A DNA stretch of 64,000 nt. Origin: Amia ocellicauda (lineage: Eukaryota; Chordata; Actinopteri; Amiiformes; Amiidae). The number at the start of each line of letters is the position of its first letter. Position 1 is the stretch's first letter. The notes beneath the pieces were generated by a model that made no database searches, was not told where the DNA came from, and was given only the letters and a program-made list of their open reading frames with translations. Made by a program: the position numbers and the translations under genes. The stretch is taken from NCBI RefSeq assembly GCF_036373705.1, contig NC_089851.1, forward strand, positions 61,130,350 through 61,194,349. The letters run 5' to 3'. Shown here piece by piece: positions 34,401-46,400 of the stretch.

Positions 34401-37400
34401 AAAGGATACTAGTTACAGCTAAACATACCCAGCCATGATACCAATAAAAGGCCAAGTTTTTTTTTTTTTTTTTACCATCCAACTCGTCCTCTGTATAGGT
34501 TTAGGGAGGGTCAGCTGGGATGCCTATGGAGTTGTGCATCACATGACAAAGTGTAAATGAAATGGCTGTGTTTGACCTCTTCCTGGGTTTGCCTTCTGTT
34601 TCTGGTGCGTCTACAGTGCATGACTTTGGTTGTGGACAACAAGCTGAGCCACCCTTTGCTGGAGCAGCTGCTTCCCCTGCTGAAGAACAGCCTCCATGAC
34701 AACTCGGAGAAAGTACGCGTGGCCGTGGTGGAGCTGCTGCTGAAGATTAAAGCTGTCCGAGCCGCCAAGGTAAGACTATTGTTGTTCAGTTCGTCCGTCT
34801 GTTTGTCTGTCTGTTTTGTGAACCTTGTGTGGGCACTGAGGACTGTGGGGTTTACATTCTGCAGTTTTGGAAAGTGTGTACCATGGAGCACCTCCTGGCA
34901 AGGCTGGAGACGGACTCCCACTCTGTTGCGCGACGGCTTGTCAACCTCCTCTTCAACTCCTTCTTCCCCGTCAACCAATCAGAAGAGGTCTGGTGTGAAC
35001 GATGTGTTGCCCTAATTCAGATGAACCCAACAGCAGCACGGCGCTTTTACCAGTATGCCCACGAGCACACGGCTCCGACCAATATAGGTGAGCTTACCAA
35101 ATCTTAGCAGCTTGTCAAATTCCCATCACTGAGCATATAGTTTGAGAAGTGCAAGTGTGTCAACAGATCAGAAAATAGACACACAGACATTTTTTTTTAA
35201 ATTTTTTTGCTTCAAGAAGTCAATCAAATACTGCTGTGTGAGTGTTGTTTCACCGTAATGTGGTGAAACGTCTGCAGTGACACTTGTTTTTTTTTCTGCA
35301 GTAATCACTCAAGGTGTACAGCTCCAGAGCACACACAATCAAACGCATGGATGCCTCATCTTCATGCTAATGATTTTTTTATATATAAATATATGGGATC
35401 TTGCCAAGTTTACCTCACCATATCGTTATGTTCCTCTATATCACATGGTTGCAGTCGTCTGAGTTGCTTTTCCTCTCACTTTCAGCCAAACTGATGCTCA
35501 TGATCCGGAGATGTCTCAACGCCTGCATTCAGCAAGCTGGGAAGGAAGAGCAAGACGAGACTGAATCTAGCAACAAGGAGAATTCGAGTGTGAGTCGAGT
35601 CCACAGCCATCATGCGTTGGGGTCGTTATCGCACGGGGCCCGCTGCCTAGAATCATTATTAAAACACCTTACGCATTCCTCAGGGTGGATTAGTGAAGGG
35701 AAAAAAGAACTGCTGCCAGAGATGCCATATGTCTTGCATACCCCCCAGTAAATTTGAGGAAAAGACATGCTGTTTAAGCATTTATACGTTTTTATATGCC
35801 TGGGACACAGCAGAAGGTTGCTATTGAGTGGTGAGCCCTGGACCTGGCCTGAGCGACTTTGCCATGTGTGTGCTGGCTTTGCCCATCTCTGTGACATGCC
35901 GGAGTTACCATCACAGCCAGCTGTAATGTTGTCTGGATTAGAATACAATACTTCCAAGCGTATAAAACTTCCCAGGTTTCGTTTTGTTTATTAAAATAAG
36001 CAAGTTATGCATGTTCCCTTGTGAAATAAAACACTTTAACGTGTCAGGTATTTATGTATTCATGTTGCTTTTCCCAGATCTTGGACGACGTTCTCTCCAT
36101 CACTGACACTGCGACGATGGCCAGTTTACTGGAGGTCATCGTGATCCTCTGGCGCAGCATCCGCAGGTCCCTGGAGTTAAACGAAGAGGCCCTCCAGTAC
36201 ACCACAAGCAAGTTCGCCTCCATCCTGCCCGAGTATTTCCGTGTCTTTAAGGTAAGATCGGTCGCCTTGTTTTAGTGCTTTATTTCTTTATTGATTTAAA
36301 ATACAACAGAAAAACAAGTGCATCTTTGCAGGAGGAACGCTGCACGGTGCCCTTGATGCTCATCGCATCCTTCATGCCCGCGGCCGCTGTTCCCACTTTC
36401 AGGCGAGTTTCGTTCTTAAATTCCCATGCCCTCATCCGTTTCACTCGATTCGGGAAGCCCTTGTGCGGTTCTTCATTGTTTTCATTCCCCTCTATCAGCC
36501 AGTTTGAAGCTCGCCTCTGTTTTTCCCCCACAGCTGCGGTGTCCTGTCGAAATTGCGCAACCTGGAGAAAGGCGCCGTCGAGTCGCAGTACGGCACACTC
36601 ATCGACTGTCTGTGTCGCTGGGGGCAGGCGGGACACGTGGTGGAGGTTGTGACTGACTGGCTTACGGATGCTTTGCCACAGAAAAAGGTTTGATGTCTGT
36701 TATCTTGTAAAGTGAAGCTGTGGTTCTGATTGTGGTTCTCATTGCTGTGCTTTTTGTGGCGGTTGTTGTGATTGGTTGGTTGGTGGTTGTTGTGGTTATC
36801 GTTATTTTTGTTTGATTATATGTTTACTCATTTCTTTTTGCATTTATTTTGGCCTTTTCTCTTTATGGTTAATGTTCTTCCTCCAAACAGAGCAGGGCGG
36901 ACTCGGAGCGCAGAGTTCGCATCCTCGAGACAGCCGAGGCCAAACCAGAGCTCGCCCTAGACTACGTCGAGTACATGCTCACTTGCACGATGAACCGGGA
37001 GTTCCTGCTGAGTGTGCATCAGAAGAAATTAGTCCAGCTCCTGAAGGCCCTTGGGGCTTTGAAGGTCATTTTAATTGATTTAATAATGATTTTGAAGGAA
37101 TACTATTTCTTTATGTTTATGTTTAGAAATGGCTGTGATCCCATTTGGAATCCCCACTTTTCCTAGTGAGGGAGATGGGTAAGACAGGCACACACAAATG
37201 TAAGAAATGTCTTGTATCACATATTTGACTGGAGTGTCCTCTATCAAAGCCAAAGCTGAACACATCTGTAGAAGATTATATAATTGTGTTGAATAAAAAA
37301 GTCATGTTATCAACATAACTTTAACATAAGCTCAACAGTGATGTTATCAACAAGTGCCAGATAGTTGACTTTACAGTAATTACAATAATTTACAATAATT

Positions 37401-40400
37401 CAAACACTTTCACTGCCTTTAGCCAGTTGAAATTAAGAGGACCTGGGTTCACACACCCAATGTGTATATCAGCCATACTTATGTTAAAATAAATATCATA
37501 AAAATGGGACTGCAAGTCAGCCTAGGAAGTTTTATATGCTGGGAACTATTGAATCCCAGACCGTCCACTGCTCACTGATTTGACTAGTTCTCTGTCAGAG
37601 AGTTGTTTGCCACTTTGGAGCAAATGAGAAAATGTGATGGAGCTGCTGAAAGAAGAATGAGTCCAGCTATTAGACGGTGGGTTGGCAAAAAAAAGTAAAA
37701 CCCAGGCTTAATTAAATGCCACCTGCAGGGAATCTGTCATGTTTATGGGAACCTACTGACTGTAACGCTTGTGATCTGAAAAGCCTGAGCAGAAAGTCTG
37801 CGTATTATTCCTGCAGTAGTCAGTGTTTATGTAGAGGTTTGTTACACCAGTCATGATGCACAGTGTGCATTTGATGGCATCAGTGTTTTCCTGCATGTTG
37901 TATTGTTCTTTTAAGATGGACTTTTGAAAGAATCCTGAAGAGAATATATGGTCACCCCAGTCTTAAATATGTATATGGCACTGCTGGGCAGAACAGGGAA
38001 TGTCCAGACCCGTTCAGACTGTTCTTTTTCTCACTCGGGTGTTTCTGTCTGTGTTGCAGTGGGAGAGGAATGTAGTAACTCTTCATTCATACTACCTCAC
38101 AATATGGCTCAGAGGTGGAACCTCAAGAGAATTATGTGGTATTTTCCAGATCATTTCCTCTGGTATAACTGTATTTAAAGCTTCACTTATTCTCCTGGAG
38201 GATTATTGGAGAATTTTAAAAACCCACACTAGCCCAGCTGTTTCCACAAACTTTGTTCTGTGTTCACTTTATTGCAGTGTTGCCACAACGTTATTTCTAT
38301 GTTCAGTTTATTACAATATTGCCACAAAGGGGCTTTGGTGAAATGTCCTGCTAGAATTTGTTTAATTATTTAAAAATGCAGTTCTTTTATGTTTATTTTT
38401 TCCCTCCAGGTAGTGTTCTACGCGTACATCAGTTCGTCTGAGATGGGGCCCTGTCAGATTGACAAGGAAACCGCAATGAGAGCCTACAGTCTTCATGGGC
38501 GCCTGAGTATCCACCTCCAGCACAAAGTGTGTAGGCCTTTGGGCTCTTTTTTTTTTTAATGCCGAAAATAAGGGCTTCCACAGTGCATTGTTCTTGAATT
38601 GCATTCGGTTATGTTCCTGATGCAAGTGTAAGCAAAATGTTTTCACAATTCTTGAGGGATCGAAGCCCACTGCCTCACCATTCTGATGCTCTCACGGTAT
38701 CTTGAGAGTGATGATTGGTGATGAGCTCCTGTAAGCTCCTTTTGTGCTTTTGGTCCCTTTTTGTGGGTTGATCTCACCCAGCCGTTTCATTGTGCATTGA
38801 ACATCAAAAAATTTGGCTGTGTAGCTCATTCCAGACACCCACCATTCCCTGTGTAAAGACGTGCCAGCCATTTCCTGCCTTGGATCAACTTTCTCTTCAT
38901 TTCCACGCGAGTTCCCAGGTCCTTGTTTCCGTGGTAATCCTGAAGAACACTAACATAATGTTTGAAAAAAGATAGTGTGGCGATGCGAACAATATGCCCA
39001 GACATTCATGTGGATATCAGGAGACTGGAATCAACCTGTTGTTTGGCAGTGTGAACTCGTGGTTGCTATATTGTGAAGCTGTGAATTTACACGGGGTGTT
39101 ACTGCATTTGTCAGCTGGTGTTTTTTTTTTTTTTTTTTTTTTTTTTATGAAAGCATTCTTGAATCTGTATTTACCTGTTTCAGTATTTGGATGACCGCAG
39201 CTACCTCCAGGTGTTGGAGAAATCCGCAGCCTGGGTGGCAGAAAAAATTCTGCCTTTTCTGGTGGTCCCCAGTGAAGACACGGTCTCCGATCAGCAACTG
39301 ACAACGACCAAGCAAGTGGTTGAAGTGAGTGTGTCTTCACTGTGTATACACTATTGTTGGCTGTCCTCTGAAGCTGCCATGGCCTGTGCTTTCTGTTGTG
39401 TCCGCAACTCTGTTGGATAGTAAGGGCCCAAACGTTACACTGTGGAATATTTTAAAATGTGACTTCAACTTTTTCTGCTTGTTTGTAACAGAAATGTACA
39501 TATTCAAAGCCCAGTGGAGGGGTACACACTTTCATGGGTGCATATGTGTATGTTTGTAAATGTGTGGGTGTGTAAGTTCTGTTTTCATTTATATAATCAC
39601 CTATTAGATTAACTATGATGTTATAACCTGGTTATGTTATAGGTTATAACCTATAATACTGTTCTGTTACGAATACACTTACATTGAGGACAAAGAAGAT
39701 TGCATGGGGTACTATTTACACAATAAGTCACTGAATATTTAGCTAATAGGATAAGAGAGTTTTGCTGCCTCTGATAGCTGTGACACATGTAAAATCTGAC
39801 AGTGTTCAGTTTGTTGCTGGCAGTGTTCAATGTGTTCCGTTCTCATGCACACTCTAATTCCCAGTTCACGTTCTGCTCTGCAACAGGACCGCCTGACCGT
39901 TCTGAGGGACGTGGTTATGGTTGGCCTTGCGGATGCAGACTTCAAGGGCCAAGCTCTGCACTTCTGCATAGCTGTGCTGCACGCTGGTAAGCTTTGGGTG
40001 CTTGCCTATAAATTCACACACACATTATTATTAATTATTTTTCCATGCATATATTTTATAGGGCTAAATTGAAACAAAACTTTAACCTGCCCATAAAGTA
40101 CAAATCTCTACCCTATTTTGGTTAATTTATTATTAGAATCCTAAACTACTATTTATAAGCATCTAAATACAATTGGGTACAAGTTGAAAGTTTTTATTTG
40201 GCTTAGCCCATAGTACTAAGTCGAAGGGGTCAAATACTTATTTACCCCCTTAACATGCAAATCAATTTATAACTTTTTTGAAATGCGTTTTTCTGGATTT
40301 TTTTGTTGTTATTCTGTCTCTCACTGTTAAAATACACCTACCATTAAAATTATAGACTGATCATTTCTTTGTCAGTGGGCAAACGTACAAAATCAGCAGG

Positions 40401-40426
40401 GGATTAAATACTTTTTCCCCCCTCAC

Positions 40427-40465
<39 letters not shown>

Positions 40466-43400
40466 TTCACATACATACATATACACATGATTTACTGTCA
40501 CATAACAATAACACAAGTAATAGTAATCACGCAACACGTGCTGTAAAATGGTACAGATTCAGTTATATTTACCACAGCCGGGTTTATAGTGGCGCATTTA
40601 ACATCTGCTAGACAGGGACATTTCTCCTCTGACTGTCGCGTTTCGATTCTGCTTACTGGTACAGCACGTGTTAATACTAAATAGTTTTATTATTATTATT
40701 ATTATTATTATTAATAATAATAGTAATAAAAAAACTGTTGTACCACTTCACCATCTCATGAAACTTTCTGCATCTGTTTGCATTGCTTTCCAATTTATTA
40801 AAATGCAAACAAACTATTATTCTTTAATTTTATACATATTATATCCGTCTAAATTAGCGGGGGTGGGGGTGCGATAGTGTGTATTGTCGTGGGTGCTGCT
40901 TGCAGATTGATTTCAGCCCGGCGACGACAGCGGGGTGGACCGTGTGTGCTTGTGCATTAAAGTGTTTCTTGGTTGTGTTGGTTATTGTGTGTCACTTCAC
41001 TCTCCTCATGTCTGTCTGTGTTTCTAATGCACATTTCTTGCCGCATCTGACACGTGTGGAAGAACTGGGAAGAACGCAAACCGTCCTAATGACGAAAAAT
41101 ACTGCTGTAAAGAGTGCGATTTGCGACACCACGATATAAACGATAGAGCATAATATGAAGTTTTTCTATCGTCAAAAGATATATATCATCATATCGCACA
41201 GCCCTAGTGACCCTGGATAAGGGTGTCTGCTGAGAAATTGAATAATAATAATAATAGAGGTGACTTGTGTGATTTTACAAGAAGTAACACAAAATGAAAG
41301 CAGGTTCAATTTAGTTCAAGGGTAGGTGGAACATTAGATTGTTTTCACATTTTTTAAGCCGCAGTGTCCAGTCAATGCAACACAGATCCACAGTACTTTT
41401 CCTCCTGAATGAGCAAAAGCTGGGGTTGGGGCCAAGAACCTGAGAAAACTGTAACATCTAGGTTCACAAACCATTTATTAGGTGGTAACAAACGAATGGG
41501 AATCCAAAGTGGCGTCCTCATGTTCTGAAACAATCAAGATCTAGTTTTGACCAGTCCTGCTGTCATTGTGTTTGTTTGACGACTATGAACGCCTGCTGGA
41601 TGAACCCTGTTGTTGCTGTTCACATCTGTGTTGGATCTGACAAAAAAAAGCAAAGGTCGAGAGGCTTGTGTTGGCGAGATTTCATTTCTGGGATCATACC
41701 GGTGTTTGTGGATGTGGTGACTTTCGAGTCCTCATATCTGTCGCCCCCTGTCCGATCCACTCTCTGTGTATTTGTTCCCAGAGAAGGGCTACATGTGTGT
41801 GCCGTCTCTGCTGTCTCTGCTAAAGGAGGTGGCCGAGGACTGCCTGGCCCAGAGCGCTCGCAGCCAGAGCGAGGAGCTGTCCGTTCTCCTGAGCGTCGTT
41901 GCCAACGTCTTCCAGAAGATCCTGGAAGCTGCAGCGCGTAGACTGCAGAAACAGCGAGAGGAGGGGCTGCAGGTGAGAATAGCTCTGAAAATGTGTTATT
42001 ACAATGATGATGATTAGTAGTAGTAGTAGTAGTAGGAATTCTTTTTTTTCCCGCAAAAGCGCTTGTCCATAGTTACATATTTTATGCAAGGAACATTTTA
42101 AGTATTACAAAAGTGCAGTAATAAAATCAGTTCAAAACACAATAAGCACATAACCTAGTACAATTAGGTAATTGGTGCAGACCTACCTACAGATAGGTCA
42201 GCTATGTCCTAAAGGGAGTGGAGGACATAGGAGCAGTCGCAGTAAAACAATAGAAGTGTCAACGATACATAAGTACACCGCAATATCAAGAGTGACAAGA
42301 GAAAACAAACAATGTTCTGTATTATTTATTTATGCACTTATTTTCTGAAGTTGGTAAAGGATTTTCTAACCAGTGTTTATTAGTTACTGTAAATTACGGC
42401 CTGTCTTCTCACTCACAATGGTTACAAAAAGCCCCCATAAATTATAACTGCAAAGTGTAATTTACTAAATTCAAACTGCTGGACTTGAGTCATGAGTAAA
42501 TCATTTGCCAGCTTCGTGCAATCAGGCCTTAGGAGCATGTGTGGAGTATTTATTCAGTATATCCTCAATACCCTTGACTTCCAATGGCATTTGTTTTTGT
42601 TTGTGTATTATGAGAAGGTTGTGGGAGCTTCCCTTTGTATTTTTTTTTCTCTCCCTTTTTGAAGTTGTGCCACTCCAGCCACATGGTCCTGGGGGAGTTC
42701 CTCAATGTCATCCAGGACTGGCAGTCGGCAGACGCCTCTGTTGCACCAGCTGTCTTCTCCACCATCGTGGCTGCCCTGGTAGTGGAGTTAAGCCATGTTT
42801 TGCAGAAGGTGAGCCACTATCAATTGATTTTAGTTCAGTGATGAGCTCATTATGATTTAAGCATCTTTCCCTGTTATTCTAGTGCGGAGGGGGCAGGGGG
42901 CAGGGGGCATACCTCCGAGCGCCTGACCCAGAAAGCCCCAACAGTGTGACCAACCCGCTCTTCCAAAACATAGAGCTCTCCCCCGACGCAGGCCTGTTTG
43001 AATGCTCTACTACATCTAGGGCAGTGAGGTCGCTGGCCTTCAGATCTCCTTGTCACTGTAATCTGTGTGGTTGTGCAGAAATAAACGCAGTGAAGCAGAT
43101 GTATGTTTTGCAGATTACTTCTGATTGGCTAAAACCTACAGCCCCAACCTATTGAGTTTTTTTTTTTTTCTTTCTCCCCTTATCAACAGCACTGGCACAC
43201 AGACGATAAAGTGCAATTAATTTGCGATAATTCCTGTCGTCTAGAAGCCACACTGACTTCTTTCCCCAGAGTGCAGGACCTGTCATTGGTCTAGCTGTTT
43301 TCAAAGCTCATCCAAGAAGCCCTGACTCAGCGGTTGCAAATCAGGCATAGTAAATGGAAGTCTGATAAAACCACACAGCAGGCTCTGTCCCTCTGGTTAG

Positions 43401-46400
43401 CCTCCGAGTTGTTTTCATCTTGAACTGGAACCAAAAGACATGCTTTATCCACTGTATGTATTTATGAGAGTGCATTGCCTAGAGTGGATGTGTGTTTTAA
43501 CTGGGGTGACATCTAACAAGACAAAACTAAATATTTATTTAGCTTTATTTTATTCACTTACCTTTAACAACAAGAGCAAGTGATGTCATCAACAAGCACC
43601 AGATAGTTGACTTGAAGTTTTGTATGTTGTGATTAAGACGCACATCAGAGCATAGTTATATTAATTCAAACACTTTCACTGGGATTTATTCCAGTGCTTT
43701 AATCAATGCACTTCATCACATTGCATACCACTTTCAACTGATTCCCCAATAAGTTTGGTTTAAAACGGATGCAGATGACCTACTCTGGCAGTGACAAGGA
43801 CAGCTGATTGTATATCATGCATGTTTTATTTGATATGCAGATTTCCTACTTTTTCTTGGTTTGCGTTTGAGTTTTTGTTTTTCCTTGGTTTCCCTCCTCT
43901 CACTCCATGAAGAGCTTAAAAATGGAAATGGACAGTATCCACAAAGCTGTCAATATGCATTTAACTTCTCTGCTGAAGCAAATATATTTTTGATGGGGAC
44001 TGCGAATGGAAGCTTTTTCTTTCTACTTTAAATCACATTTCAAATGTCTTAGCAGTTTTAGCCAGCAGTGTCTATATATAGGCAAGTTATTGGGGTTAAG
44101 CTTTGCAGCTATGAGAGGGTGCTGCTCTGATAGCACTCGTGCACTGCTCGACCTGTTGACTTAACATCTATACCCTATTGTGCATCACCCCGAGTTAAGA
44201 TTGCTTCCAATGGTTGTTCAGCCAGATCTGAGTGCAGTGAAGCCTATATACTGGCAGTGCACCTTTTAAAGGACTTGTCAGCCGCCTCCATCTCTGCAAA
44301 ATTGGTAATTGGTAACACATCGGCAATTCTGAATCAGATTGGAGATTCAGAATTTTACATACAATAAAAAAATCATACCACATTAGTCACATATTACCCA
44401 CATCTTTAAGCATGTACAAGTAGGTCCCATCGATTGTCTTTGCGTTTTCTTTTATTGGCATGTGACAGTGCCCTAGACAGGTTGCCTTTCTTATATATAT
44501 ACATATTTCCAATGTGTGAACCTTCCTTAGGCCCCATGACCTTCCTCATGTTCCTGTTGTAGTGTGCTTGGCTCAGAGCCACCTCTGGACTTTAGGGTAT
44601 CGGTTGGTTGCATTTACACAAAGCTGTTTGACTACATAATGACTCGTATGGACTCATAAAGGAGTGTGCCGAACTGATTTCCAGTTTGCTTCTTTGGCAG
44701 GTTTCATCCGTGGAGGAGCTAGAACCACCAGAGAGTGTAAATGATCTTCCTCCACTTTCAAGCGCTTTACTGACTGTTATTCTCCGATCTCCTGGTTTGA
44801 TCAGGTACAGAAATTATTTTTATATATATACAGTGAGGGAAAAAAGTATTTGATCCCCTGCTGATTTTGTACGTTTGCCCACTGACAAAGAAATGATCAG
44901 TCTATAATTTTAATGGTAGGTGTATTTTAACAGTGAGAGACAGAATAACAACAAAAAAATCCACAAAAACGCATTTCAAAAAAGTTATAACTTGATTTGC
45001 ATGTTAATGAGGGAAATAAGTATTTGATCCCCTATCAATGTGCAAGATTTCTGGCTCCCAGGTGTCTTTTATACAGGTAACGAGCTGAGATTAGGAGCAC
45101 TCTCTTAAAGGGAGAGCTTCTAATCTCAGCTCGTTACCTGTATAAAAGACACCTGTCCACAGAACCAATCAATCAATCAGATTCCAAACTCTCCACCATG
45201 GCCAAGAGCAGAGCTGTCCAAGGATGTCAGGGACAAGATTGTAGACCTACACAAGGCTGGAATGGGCTACAAGACCATCGCCAAGCAGCTTGGTGAGAAG
45301 GTGACAACAGTTGGTGCGATTATTCGCAAATGGAAGAAACACAAAATAACTGTCAGTCTCCCTCGGTCTGGGGCTTCATGCAAGATCTCACCTTGTGGAG
45401 TTTCAATGATCATGAGAACGGTGAGGAATCAGCCCAGAACTACACGGGAGGATCTTGTTAATGATCTCAAGGCAGCTGGGACCATAGTCACCAAGAAAAC
45501 AATTGGTAACACACTACGCCGTGAAGAACTGAAATCCTGCAGCGCCCGCAAGGCCCCCCTGCTCAAGAAAGCACATGTACAGGCCCGTCTGAAGTTTGCC
45601 AATGAACATCTGAATGAATCAGAGGAGAACTGGGTGAAAGTGTTGTGGTCAGATGAGACCAAAATCAAGCTCTTTGGCATCAACTCAACTCGCCGTGTTT
45701 GGAGGAGGAGGAATAACCCCAAGAACACCATCCCCACCGTCAAACATGGAGGTGGAAACATTATGCTTTGGGGGTGTTTTTCTGCTAAGGGGACAGGACA
45801 ACTGCACCGCATGAAAGGGACGATGGACGGGGCCATGTACCGTCAAATCTTGGGTGAGAACCTCCTTCCCTCAGCCAGGGCATTGAAAATGGGTCGTGGA
45901 TGGGTATTCCAGCATGACAATGACCCAAAACACACAGCCAAGGCAACAAAGGAGTGGCTCAAGAAGAAGCACATTAAGGTCCTGGAGTGGCCTAGCCAGT
46001 CTCCAGACCTTAATCCCATAGAAAATCTGTGGAGGGAGCTGAAGGTTCGAGTTGCCAAACTTCAGCCTCGAAACCTTAATGACTTGGAGAGGATCTGCAA
46101 AGAGGAGTGGGACAAAATCCCTCCTGAGATGTGTGCAAACCTAGTGGCCAACTACAAGAAACGTCTGACCTCTGTGATTGCCAACAAGGGTTTTGCCACC
46201 AAGTACTAAGTCGAAGGGGTCAAATATTTATTTCCCTCATTAACATGCAAATCAATTTATAACTTTTTTGAAATGCATTTTTCTGGATTTTTTTGTTGTT
46301 ATTCTGTCTCTCACTGTTAAAATACACCTACCATTAAAATTATAGACTGATCATTTATTTGTCAGTGGGCAAACGTACAAAATCAGCAGGGGATCAAATA

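Noticed and set aside
34511..34978. 155-codon minus-strand frame, and similar frames opposite NCAPG2 exons (e.g. 29952-30446, 36280-36636)
   Set aside because: They are antisense shadows of well-supported NCAPG2 exons and have no recognisable motifs.
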